Positions 21,390 through 34,730 of a DNA stretch of 64,000 nucleotides are shown in pieces (position 1 is the stretch's first letter; each line of letters begins with the position of its first letter). The notes under the pieces are model-generated. The model searched no databases and was not told the origin of the DNA. It saw nothing but the letters and a program-made list of their open reading frames with translations. The position numbers and the translations under genes are program-made. The stretch is from Branchiostoma belcheri. Its lineage: Eukaryota > Chordata > Leptocardii > Amphioxiformes > Branchiostomatidae. The DNA lies in contig NW_017803069.1 of assembly GCF_001625305.1 (NCBI RefSeq), positions 227,388 through 291,387 on the forward strand, given 5' to 3'.

Positions 21390-21501
21390 ATGGCAGGACT
21401 GCAAACTTTCCTCCTCTGGCTCTGCCTTGCGTTGGCGCTGCATCTGCGGCTGACGGTGGTACAAGTTGCGGCGGTTGAAGCACCGGCAACCGTCACCATA
21501 G
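21390..21501 (+). CDS. Exon 1: signal peptide of the receptor
   Basis: The chosen start MAGLQTF has a good context (AACATGG). A hydrophobic core LLWLCLALALHLRL is followed by a small-residue region around VQVAAVEA, where signal peptidase could cut. The exon ends ATAG at a GTAGGT donor, leaving one base that with exon 2 makes the first Gly of TIGGIF. An earlier in-frame ATG at 21345 would put 15 mostly polar residues before the hydrophobic core, which is less typical. Confidence 0.8.
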
Positions 21502-24500
21502 GTAGGTTTGTTTTGTGTATTTCTGCGGTCCAGGAACGCATTGGTTTTTGTGTGTTACAAGCTTCTAGTTCGTAGAGGCAGTGAAACCTAGCGGCGCTGG
21601 CAGCCGGGCGACTCTATCAGTCCTTAGAAAGTAAAGTTCGAGCTGCTAACATCAGTGGAGATGAAAAAAAGGTTGGAAATGAGACGGTTTTGCACCACGA
21701 AGGAGGGTCGCGATCCCTGAAATGGTCGGTTGTTTCCGCTCTTTCAACTACAAGGCAGACAATTTGGAGCTCTTCGATGCCTTACATGGCGGAGCTCCAA
21801 CTAGAATATTAATTCAATCCCGTTTGCCTGCGGAGGGCTCCATAGATTTACTTATCCCTCTCACTTGGGACTTCGTACACTCCTTCGCTGCAGTAATCAA
21901 GCACCGGTAAGATAACGAGGTAGAGATGGATTGTCTTTGCTTTAACTATCGGTCTGCAAGGACGAAATTGAAACACGGATTAAAATCCAGCCTGTCATTA
22001 CCAGCCTGGATTTATCGATTCTGTGGGCGCGCTTTTGCGCTAAGACCGCGCTTCTTCTGTATCTGTATCTGTATCTGTATAGCCGGTATAGCCGCACTTT
22101 GGCGTAACACACCAGCTTCTGTATCTGTATAGCCGGTATAACCACCTCTCGGCGCAACACACCAGGTTCTGTATCTGTATCGGTATAGCCGGTAAAACCT
22201 CCCTTCGGCGTAACACACTAACTTCTGTATCGGTATAGCCGGTATAACCGACCTTTGGAGTAACACACCTGCTTCTGTATCTGTATAGCCGGTATAACCA
22301 CTCCTTGGCGTATCACACACAGCTTCTGTATCTGTATAGACGGTATAACCGACTTTGACATAACAGACCAGCTTCTGTATCTGTATAGCCGGTATAACCG
22401 CCTTTTGGCGTATCACACCAGCTTCTGTATCTGTATAGCCGGTATAACCGCCATTCGGCGTAACACACCAGCTTCTGTATCTGTATAGCCGGTATAACCT
22501 CCCTTTGGCGTATCACACCAGCTTCTCCAGCTTCTGTATCTGTATAGCCGGTATAACCACCCCTCGGCGTAACACACCAGCTTTGCAGGCACGCGGCGCG
22601 GCGGTAGCTAGCTAGATTACTCCGAACGACTTGTTACACTCGATCTTTGCACATTTAATTGCAGGAGTTGTTTAAAGCTTTCTAGTGATGATGTCCCAAC
22701 TGTACTTGATGGCCACTCTACGATAGGTCTTGGAAAAGACGAGTTTTTTAACACGTCAATCTTGGTTAATAACTCTGATATTTGAAGTCATGACTGTTTC
22801 TCAATCTTTTCTTACACCACTATTATGTCGAATTGTGCATGTTACGTTAAGGAGATGTTGTTATCGTCATATTTTACAGCTAATGACACGGTTACGCAGT
22901 TTACAGGTGCCTGCTGCGGGCATGAAATTCCCAGAGTTGTTAATACAAAAACCCTATTATTAGCTACTGTTAAAACCAGACTGCAAAACTGGATAACCTG
23001 GTAGACATTTTTGCAAGATCTGCAACACGATATATCTTGAGAGTCCAAAACACAAGCATGCTGGACAGAAAGGTACCCACTCTAGATCACAAAGCACATC
23101 TAAGCCCAAAAATCAAGGGCGGTGAAAGAACGATTGAATAGAAAACAAAATCTTTTTCATGTCAAAATGTAAAAGCTGGACGTTTTATTCTTTATTCAGC
23201 GACATACTCATCTAGTCTTTAATTCTCAGACCTACGCACAGTTCTTTCTATTAAAACGACAGAGCGATTCAGTGGAAATTCCAAACTTGAGTGTATCTAT
23301 GCATGTATTCACAACTTGTTATTCTCCCAGACAACCGAAGTGTCACCGAGAGACAAATCATATGTGACGGTCCCTCCTGTGGTTATGGCCGTTATGATGA
23401 TGATAACAACAACAGACGTAATATGAAATGGTTACCGTTCTGACGCAGGTTACAGTGATTATACCTGATAGCTCTGCGGCTAAGTGGTACCCTAGTCAAC
23501 CTCACTACGTCAGGCAACCGGAGAGCTCAGGGAAAATACGACCTTCATTTGTTACGAGCACGAAAAACACCGTTCTCAACTCCATTCCCGAACTTTTTTA
23601 TTTGAATCGTAAATAGAGTACCCGCTATTACCAGAGGTAGACGCGCTGTTATTTTTTGCTTCCGCTGCCCTTGTCAATGTGTGCCATTTGTAATCTCTGT
23701 AAATTTACGCGATGAGAGACAGAAATGGAATAAGCTACATGTATGAATAGCAACGAAGCAGCCACTGCAGCGTATCTTACGACGGGGGTGGCTATAATCT
23801 CAAAGGTAAAACAACAATTTAGAGAACTCAGACCTCCATGAAATATTCAATCTAGTGTGCTTGTGACTGTGTCCTCTTCTATCTCATGCACCATGGTATC
23901 TACAAGTCTTTCTTCATCGTGTAAGGGAAACCGCACTACATGTAGCTGTCAAGGAGGTCATGTAACGAAAAACACCTGTGAAGACAGCGACCGCTACCAG
24001 ATGTAGACGTGATTAATGACTTTCTATCTTGGGACAGACTGAACTCAACCATAATATCCATTATATCCCGAAGTATTTCGGCCATACCGAAACACAGACA
24101 CACACACGGACATACGTGCACACGTACCAAAAACAATACTTCCATTTTTTTTCTTGAGGTAATATAATGGTATTAAAGCGTTGCAAGATTGTCAGGTCCT
24201 ATAAGACGACAGGCAATATCGATCATCAGACATGCAGACCACGAGGTTCCTCAGGTTAAGGTGATATCATGGACATCAGCCATGCAGAAAAGCCTACATC
24301 GCAGATGCGCATAATCAGGTAGCCAAGCGTATGCCCGGAATGTTCACACTTGGCGGTGGAGCTGACATTTGGTCCTTTATGTCGGTGCATTTCACAGTGT
24401 TTGCCCTTTCTGGCGACACCTGTAAAAATCAGCATCGTTTATCATATAAGCGTGTTACCTTCCCATTCCTCCGGTGCGCCATCATTCAACTCGATTTAAC

Positions 24501-27500
24501 ACAGACAGATACGGCGAACTTCATCTCATTTTATAGCTTCGAACAGGTCGTAATGAAGTAGTGGAATAGTGAAATTTCAGGTCGCGACTTCTCTGCAAAT
24601 TCAAAACTAAGGCAGAATTGCTAATGATTGGTGTATTGTTGCTGCTGCTTTGTTGTAAATGCCATAGCGCTAACCCGAGTCACCGGGCCCGTGAGCATAA
24701 CTCTAAATAGCCCTAGTCTTCTTCACCGATCTGTAAAAGGTTTAGGCAATCGGGCTTTTAAAATGACCCCTGTGCCTCTCTGATATGCCATTCACGAAGT
24801 TTCGTCGGGCCGCTCCCACAGCGAAAAGTACTGACGACGGCTTTCGTGTGGACGTCCGGCGTTAAGCCTGGTTTGCTGCGGTCTCTTACTGCACAGTATC
24901 AGTCAAATGTAGTAACTAGAGTTCCACGATCTCATACCTTCGCCAAATCATGTTAATCTTTATGACTGACAAATTATAGATTATTCCCCCTGATTATGCA
25001 GATAGGATCCTCATTTCCATGAATTATATAAGTTGATCATATTCTTTACAAATAGACAGTTTTATTTTAACAAAGAATTTCCTCATAAATTATGCATGTT
25101 GAGTTGATTATATGGATGACATCCTCTGGGAACCCGAAAACTGATTCGAGCGTGCGAAAAAAAAGTTTGGCAAAAAAATAAATCGCCTTCATTATGAAAA
25201 CTACGTGGTCATAAAGGTTGACTAAACACACAGAGCATGGTATGGCTAATAATAGACTCTTCATTTTCATTTCTTGATATTTTCTTCTTTTCCTTTGGAA
25301 TTGATTTTGGCATTCTACGACATTAGTATCGTTTTCCAATTTTTTGTTGTTGCAAATTTACGGTATATATTTGCTCATTTTGCAGCAGTTTTGTACGATT
25401 TACAGTATGGTCGAAAACTTTTTTTTTTTGAAACGGACGAAAAGTCATGCGTGCGTCGATGTCATCCATACAATCAAATCCAAATGGCCTCACTGGAGAA
25501 AATATGGTGTATGGTGCAGAATAATCTCGAGCAAGTCACATCTTTTCTTGGCAGCATAATATCGTTTCCTCTTGAATGGAAACCATCACGTCTCTGCCCT
25601 TGATATGCCTTCTAACGTAAAACTAAATCTCATATACAGTATATCTTCCTACCTTCTTTCGTTGGAGCGGCTATATCATGATCGCACATACCAGTCACTC
25701 ACTCCCTATCTACAGTTCTAAATCGAATAGCCAATCTATCTTCCTATTGTGCGAACAAAAATTTATTTGCCTTCTGTCCGCAAAACACATTGCAGAATTA
25801 CAGAAACTATTTTGTTATCTTGACAAGTTGGTTTTGTGATGCAATTTCTCACGGGCTATATAGTTCTGATAAACAACCAGGCATGGGCAGTTTCTGATAG
25901 AGCCACCGCCACACATTCACGACGACCTTATGCTGAGGTTAAATCTCCAAACCGGGGCCCGGCCGGGCAGTCTTATGGAACGAGTTCATGCAAAGGTCCA
26001 CTTTTTATATCTAAGGATCCAAGATTTTTTTTAAACATGGACTGATTCGTATCACCAGCGGGGCTGGAATCTTAGAAAAACGGCTCACTTTTCATTGTCT
26101 GATTTTTTGTTTGAAATCCACTCAAAAACGCAGGGAATGCCATTTCAGAAGGTTCAGTTTTCAACATTTTCCGGGGGAGCATACCCCCAGGCACAACCTC
26201 GGGCGCTCGCTGGTCCCTCATACAGTGGGAAGAACCCGGCACCCTTCAAAGTCCTGACTACGGGCATGAGGTTTCTGGATTACTGGTATGGCCATAATTA
26301 GCCTGCCCGTGACGGGAGGATCACGCGTGTTGTTACGGGAGCCGGCACTGATGTATGCCGCTTGTCTCCTCACCACGCCGCCCCGACGCCGGGCACGGAA
26401 ACGGGCGTAAATCACGTCATGCGGCCTGGTCTGATAAGGGTACACGCTCCTCACTTCTTAAAGACCAATTGACACCAAAAAAAGCCCGTAAAATACATAC
26501 AAATATCGGAAGTATACATACAATATAGTCACTTGAAGTTGATTTCAATAATGATGACTGAGAAACTGAGTTTGTACGGCCTTCTAAAAGTGAGTTTTTG
26601 GAGACTATCCAGTAAGCTTCCCAATTGCCCACTTCGAGCATCTCTATTTGCATCTCTTTGTTTTATTTTTACCTTTCTGTGCTTTTTCTTGAGATGGCCA
26701 TGGCATCACGGGGTGACATCACCTCAGGAAAACATACAGAAATGCAAAAATATAATTTAGATACGCAAATCGTCTGCCCGGACTGGTTTGTGCTGACTTT
26801 CTCAAGGCAGGGCATTAAAATTTCGAATGTAACAGAGGAATCGTTCATATTTATTGTAAATGTGTCTTTTGGCCAGGGAATTCTAGTTATGTCAATTACA
26901 ATCAGATAAGGTCATATTTTGGTGTCATGAGCACTTTCTTAAAGAGATTTACTACAAAACTCCAGTATCACTTCAACCTAATTTGTTTGTTTTCCTTGTT
27001 TCTAGCATTTGTATTAATCACGTGTTATGCTATTTTCTTGGCATAGTTATAATAATCATTTGTTTTATTTATGTTATCAATATTTTATCGTCGTAATTAC
27101 GTCACTAATTTGAAGACGGATTGGTTAATTTCATCTCTTATGTTTAAGTTACTAGATCATGTGTTTTGGCTATCCTGTATCATAATTTGATTTCCTGTTA
27201 ATGTAATTACTATCATTTACTGTTTTCTCTTCTTCTTCTCCAAACCAATAAGGTCAATGACCTGAACCAGACGTCTGTCACCACGGTAACTACTGTTGTT
27301 ACATCATGTTGCAATTTTATAGCAGAAGGGATTTAGACTCCTGTCTGACCATATGTGTTTCAGTCATATGCGAAGGTAAACATTATGCATTTGCTTTGCA
27401 AATGTTACCTTTCTTGTTCATGACAGTTTCTTTCAATTCAATTCAATTCAAAGCCATCGTTTTGCTTCCATGACTTGTACATAGACTGTGTCTAGGTTTA

Positions 27501-30500
27501 ACTGCGTAGCTTACGATGCACCGCATAGCTTTCCTTATCCTCTTAGTCTCCAGGACTAGATGTGCGAGCTGTTTGCTAGCTTGACAAAGTTCAATGCTTG
27601 GTCGATATACATTGGCATGGACGGATATTGTACTTAGTCTATACCTTGGAGCAGTCTGAATACCCAGTTCCAGACTGTTATAAGCCTGTTTCTTGTGACA
27701 TTTAACCTAGGAAAAGTGGAATTCTAAAGATAGATTGATGTGACCTGCATGCCAAATACTAGCAAAAAGATTACTTCTTGACATAGGCTGGTCTCAATTC
27801 CGAGAAAACGTACTTAGCTTGGCGGTAACCTTGGCGGTAACTAATAAAAACTCAAGCGGCTGTGATGGCTGGAGAGAATTCATAAGACGGTAGCGACCTT
27901 CAAAAATTCTCAAAACTTCGTTGTAAGGCGTTGTTTGGGTATTTGGCTATTATAACCTGAATATTCCAGATATAACCTTCAAAGAAGGAAAACGGATTGT
28001 GGTGTTCGGTTGCATTTTTTAGTAGGACAGGGTCTTTTGATTGAAACATGACAAAATATTTCAGGACTTAATTTAAGGTGTTACTGTTTGGGAATACCTG
28101 ATATGGGATGCCTATGTTCATCAAGTTGGGTATAGCAAACCAACAGACGATTCTAGATATCTGTCAGGAAGAATACTTTTTATCCTTATCCACCCATGAG
28201 GTGTCAGATCTGCATCAACCCGACCACTACTGACAATGTGGGTGTTTAAAGCCCCTGTCACATAGCTCTTTCGGTCTGACTGGAAAGGCAGTACCAAATT
28301 GGCAAGAAAACAGAAACTATAGCATTGACGTAGAAGCCAACAGATAAAGAATAAGTGTCGCTGCTAGGAGAGAGTGTTGCAATAAAACCTTCCTGCAGCT
28401 GTCACCTGCGTCGTGCCTGCTGTAATTCTTGGCAGAGATAACCCCTTAAGTAATTGCATCATTGGCAATGTCTTGAAAGGGACCATTACGGTCCGCACGG
28501 TTCGTGAGTTTGTCTGTTTCAGCGGTAATCCATGAACGGCCATCTCATCGACAAGAACGGCAGAACTTCAATAACCGACATTGGTCATTCGACTGCTGCA
28601 TTCAGCATTGTGCGTCATAGCGAAGATTCAATGAATGTTCGGAGCTGCACTAAGTGTTCGGGAGAAGCTATATACAGGGTGCATATTGTTGAAATATCTG
28701 GAACGTGTTCATGGAGTGTAATAGTAAAGCTCTCGGAGTCGTACTTAGTGTTAGGGAGAAGCTATACAGGCTATAGATTGTTGAAATATTTGGAACGTGT
28801 TCATGGAGTGCAACAGTAAACCTCTCGGAGTTGTTAGGTGTTAGGCAGAAGCTATACAGGCTATATATTGTTTGGAACGTTCTTCATGTTTGAGTGCAAC
28901 AGTAAAGCTCCTATAGCCTCAACATTGAAAAACATGAGTTTTGTGCATTTGTCTTGCACATTGAACTAGTCCTGGTAGTGTCGGGACATGTATAAGCATT
29001 ATGTTGTATAGTTTCCCATTCGAGAAAAGTATCAAGCATACATGTATATTTCTTTTTACAAAAGAGTGTTTTGCAAAAGACAGAAATATTTAACGTATAC
29101 ATTATGTCAATACGACGTTCTCGTCCATATTCCTGTAGTCATAATTTTTATAAACTAGTGTTATTATCATCATAATCATCATTACTATTATCATTATTAA
29201 TATTGATTTGTTTTCATTGTTGCCATACATTTTACCCAGTACAACTGTCGATCAATAAAGTTCGTTCATTTATTAATTCATTATAAACTAACTTGTCTTA
29301 TAACAGAATGTAAAACAAGTCCATCTAAATGTATCAGCTGAAAAATACTGCTGGGTTTGGCGATTATTTTGCAGCTGAAAACACTCACGTCTGACATTAA
29401 CAACACACATTGTTCAAATGTATGTCCCTTACCCAAGAGATTTTCTGTGGCAGCTTGATGCTCAAACTACATTAAATCAGAGCAGCAGTAACGAGGCAAA
29501 CAGAATTTCATGAAGTTATTCAAACAAACTCCCCAAAAATTGCGTAGATCAATCCTCACATGTAATGAAACTGACGATATAGCTGTGACAACGTAGCCAA
29601 ATGTCTGATGGTTCGTTATGCCTTAACTGCACGGTACATGCCGTAGGTTCAAGCGGATGATAGAATAAAAACAGGTCTGTCATTTTCCTTACCCTTAGAG
29701 ACCTATTAGATGTTAATTCTGGCAGAAAAATATGATTCATTGCTTGACTACTCATTGCAGAAGACAAGGGGAAGCGCCGCCAATGTTGGGCAGACGACTC
29801 TGATACGTGCAACCGGGCTGCGTTTCCTTACTTTACCCGATCAATTTCGGTTAGTAGCAAATGTCATATCTGTCAACACTTCAATGCGGGCTAATTCCTT
29901 CTGCCGACGATACGAACTCACCCGGGACCGAATTCTCCTCCATATGATATATGTATAGCTTGAGTCGCTAATGCTATTATTGGTAACGTTACGCGGTGTC
30001 GGGTGACGACTAAGGCCACAGCAAGTAAATTTTATGGATGACATCCTCCGCAGACTCCAAATCTAATGCCATAGGGTGAAAAAATAACAAGGCCGGCCCA
30101 AAAAAACAAGGTTCCTACATTTTAAAATTTTGACATCATAAACCTTGTTAAACAAGAAATGGTTGTGCCGTGTTTACTGTCAATTATTACAACATCCATT
30201 TTTCACTGAAAAATAAACGATATCGATTTCAATCATTGTACAAATGGTTCTGATTCAGTGAACATGACATATAAAAGGAATCAAATGCATCACTGCTTCA
30301 AAGTAAAACTCAAAACAATAAATCAGAGCCTTGTCTTGTTTTGTCTCATCTCTTCATGCTTATATGCCATCCACGTTCCGGCATGGCCACAGACATCTTT
30401 GCCCATTCTCGGCATGTTGACCACTGTCAGAGGGCAACAATTTTTTTTCCAAAACCAGGCGAAAATTAATGCGCGCGCTGATGCCATCCATAAAAATTAC

Positions 30501-33500
30501 TTGCTAATACGAAACACTCTTGACATTTTGGTCGATCCTGACGTTGACGCCCTTTTTAATGTATGCCCCAAGTCATAAAGACACCGTACTTAATTCCCAT
30601 TCCAAACGGCGTGTTATAAAAAAGTTCAGTAACGAAGAAAGATTGCCGGAGAATTAGTACGCAGGATTATCTTTCACTGTGAATGATGACGAACGCTCGA
30701 CTTTGCACTCGGAAATTTGTTTCTCACCTAGACGCTGATCTCTCGGATCATTATCCCTTTAAGTCTTTTAGCCCCAAAATGTAATCCTGATCTTTGTGTG
30801 ATCCTTTTCCTCGTGTAATTACATATAAAGAAACAGTGTACGAGCTTTGTAACGGGATTGATATTTTCCATACGTGCAGAGATTATGTTTTTTTCTGGCT
30901 GTTGATTATCAGTGAAGGTTACATTCATTTTCTTTGTGAATTGCATCACAAATCATCAGATTATAAATCATAGGTTTAGGCACAAATCACAAGCTACTTC
31001 ATAATTTCAACCTAACCTTGCACAGATATTGTTAGTGGCATGTGATCCATCAGTATATGATCCATCAGTTAAAACAGTTCATGTTGCGATGTGCAAAGCT
31101 GTTGGAGGTAATATGGCGGTAACATTTCGTGTCTTGTTTTGTGAGAACTGCGGTAGGATTTGTGTTGTGTGACCACTGTGTGGATGCATATAAGATTACT
31201 AAAGAGTACGAAAAATATCTGAGAATTACAAACATTCTCAGACCACAGAACAGCCATCATAAAACTCCGGATTAGATCAATTCTATTGTCTCTAATGTCT
31301 CAAAGTCTGCTTTTTTCAACGAAATGAAAAGACAAAAACCCTTACTTACCTAGAAAATCCAGCTAAAAAAGTCCCACCAAAAAAAAAATCCCAACGAAAG
31401 AAAAATTACCAACAAAAAGACTTCTTTACATTTGGTTTTAAAGTGTAAAGAAGTGCCCTGCACAAAAAAAAAACTGCACAGAAAGAAGTGCCCTGCACAC
31501 AAAAAACTGCACAGAAAGAAGTGCCCTGCACAAAAAAAACTGCACAGAAAGAAGTGCCCTGCACACAAAAAAACTGCACAGACAGAAGTGCCCTGCACAC
31601 AAAAAACTGCACAGACAGAAGTGCCCTGCACTTCACAGGGGCAGTCCTGAAGCCCTGCTGAAGCCATTCATGTAGCAGCCTGGTTCAGCTCACGTATCTC
31701 TGCTCTGATTGATGTATTGAATGTGACATCCACCACACTACTGTTCCCTTGATTAAGGGCAAACAGAATCATCCAGCAGGGTTTACTACTGGCACTTGGC
31801 AAAACTCCAACGAGGCCTTTCCACGTACAGATATCAATTTAAGTGGGCTTATTATGCTTTTTGGCAACTGAGACCGGGATGTCACACATCGCATGCCGCA
31901 GTCTTGGTGCAGTCTCTTCTCTAACCACACAGAACAGCCGTTACAGTTCTGCTATTGGTTTGCTTAATGCTGCATTATGTAACATCAGGACGATGCAAAA
32001 AGTAACTTTTCTGGTCATTTCATTCAAAAGTAAGTTATATATAGCATGATAATAGCATACTGAATATTTCTGTAGGCCATTACAGCCAGGCCATTGCATT
32101 TCTGCAATTGGTTTGCTTAATGCTGCATTATGTAAGCATTAGGACGATACAAAATAAGTAACTTTTCTGGTCGTTTCATTCAAAAGTAAGTTATATACGG
32201 ACAGGGTATGATAAAAGCATTTTGAATATTTCTGTCTTAAAATAGGATCAACACTTTTATTCCAACATGTAATCACCAGACGTGGTGACGGTACACTCAA
32301 GTTTTATCAACTTATAATGCCGCCACCAACACAGGGGACAAATACATGACAGGACAATATACTCATTTACACCTGAGCTAAGTGAGGAAAGTCGTGTACT
32401 CGTGAGCTAAGTGAGAAAAGTTGTGCCCTTAGGAAAGTGCATTTCCTAAGGGCACAAGATCGGTGGCATGTCAGGACTCGAACCCGGGACTCTTAGTTCC
32501 GAGTCGCGCACTCTGCCGCTACGCCACACGACCCCACCATCAACACTTTAAAAGGCTGTGTGTATCACCACGACCATTATTTTCAGTCAGTTGTTCTTAA
32601 AACAACCAAAGACACACAAATTCAGAACCTCCCGTACACACCCGAATGTTTTCAAACATTGGGCTGGCGAATAGTAGCCGATGTAGCCCAACACCAGCCG
32701 ACCTTGCTCCCGACCTACTCCTAACCATGGTTGTGGGGAGTTCGGCTAGTGTTGAGGAGGCCATATTCGGCTATGTGTGACAGTGGTTTTACTAGTAAAG
32801 TAGCCTTCTCGAGTACCAGTTGACAGATACATACGTGGTTACATCCGCCTGATATATCATACGGGTTTACGACTCAATAAAGGGGAAACTCAGACACGTT
32901 CCTACATTCACGCTGTTTCCAGTAGTCCCGAAAGAGAATCCCTGTTTCTATAGATGGGTTAGAATATTGTCTGATATGTTTATTACACCTTTCATAATAG
33001 TGTTGCAGATGCTACGGGTTGACTTACACAGCCATTGCCGGAGTACATATTAGATTGTATATTAACTCCACCGTTTGCACACACACACACACCATGCCTA
33101 TGTAGCGTTGTTAGGTGGAATGGTTTAGTTTTCTGTCCATAACCGCCGAATATTGGAAAACAAATTCAATATACAGCCACACAGTATTTTACAACGTTGT
33201 ATATATAGGAGTTCTCGATACGTTTTCGAACCACCTCGAATAACCGTCGCGCGTTGGCGGAATGATTTTGTCATCGGAAATGAGTAAAAATCAGCCGTAA
33301 GGGCGGAATGTCACAACCTGACACGCGCTAATTCGGTGCCTACGCCGTGCATCTATTGCCTCCAATTTAGTCCGCAATTTGTCATTTTTCCTCCGCTATT
33401 TCATGTTAAGTTGCATTAAACTTCCTATCGTTCATTATTTGACTGTCCTAACTAACACAGATATTGACATGTAGTAGCCACTAGAAGCATCAGATAACTA

Positions 33501-34666
33501 AAGTTGCCAACCAAGTTGTTCAAAAACTCGTATTTTCCAAGAACTATATATAATTGAAGAGTGGAACTCGTTGCCACCAAGCACAGTTGGGGCATCATCA
33601 CCAGAAAGTCGTTCGGTGTGATCGATATAGCTAGCTGTCGCTTCACCGAAGGGCGGTTATACTGGCTCTACCGATACTTATACAGATACAGACACTAGGT
33701 GAATCACATTGAATGCGATCCTTGCGTGTTTTCATCAAACAATGAATGTAGTTTTGGCGAATCGTGCTCTGGCACGGTTTAGAAGGTGTGAGTATGTGAG
33801 GAATGCGATTTACCTAATCGCGGGTACATCGGTTCTGTGTGAACAAGGCCTTCGAGTGCATTGCTTGCATTGTTGCTTGCACTGCCGAAATTGAATTAGC
33901 GACTTTAAATGAAAACGAATTAGAAGTTAAGTCATCTGAGGCAACTACCCTTCTGCAGGAACGTGTACTTAATGATCACACATCTTACGTTACACGCCCG
34001 AGGCCACACAGGCCATTTCTTATCAGCTACAGACAGGTGACAAGCAGTCTAACCTCTCACAGGGTGGAGATTATGTTACTGTGTGTAATTAATTGTGTTG
34101 GAATCACTGTCGAGTAACTTAATTATTTCCTAGCTAGGTTTCCGATATACCGTAAGTCGTATTTCATGCCATGTGCATGTCAATAGACTTGATTATTTGT
34201 CACATTTATTTAGTACGTGTATTTTTATTCTAATCGAAAAACGTCACAACTTAAAAAGTTGTGAAAAGTAGTTTTGAATGATAGTGTCATTTAAAAAAAT
34301 TCTTTTATGGAAAAAAGGGGATAACTATAAGAGAAAGCGTTATCACGACTTTTTCAATTATCACGTTTTCCAGTGAAAATGAATTTACGTACTAAACGCC
34401 CCTGCAGTTCTTGAGCAAGCCGCTAGGGGGCCCGAACCTACGTCACGTCTTCCCCAGCACAAGAGCTACCTACCACTCAAATTTCGTGCCCCTAGCATGT
34501 CTAGATCATGAGATATCAAAACCGGAATTTCCGCTGCAGTACCATAACAAGCCGCTAGGGGGTCTAAAATCTAATCATTTCCAGGTCTCATCAAGACCTA
34601 CCCACCTACCAAGTATCAAGACAATCCATTTAAGCCTTATCAAGTTATCGTGTCCACAGACAGACA

Positions 34667-34730
<64 letters not shown>

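Noticed and set aside
22012..22416. 134-codon minus-strand frame with GYTGYTDTEAG repeats
   Set aside because: It is the 50-bp LINE-tail satellite; the reading frame rotates from unit to unit.
22056..22590. CRISPR-like array of direct repeats
   Set aside because: The units are contiguous with no unique spacers, lie in animal DNA, and come from a LINE tail.
31350..31667. 105-codon minus-strand frame with FLCAGHFF-type repeats
   Set aside because: It is the 33-bp minisatellite read in frame, since 33 is a multiple of three. No start context or splice sites support a gene.
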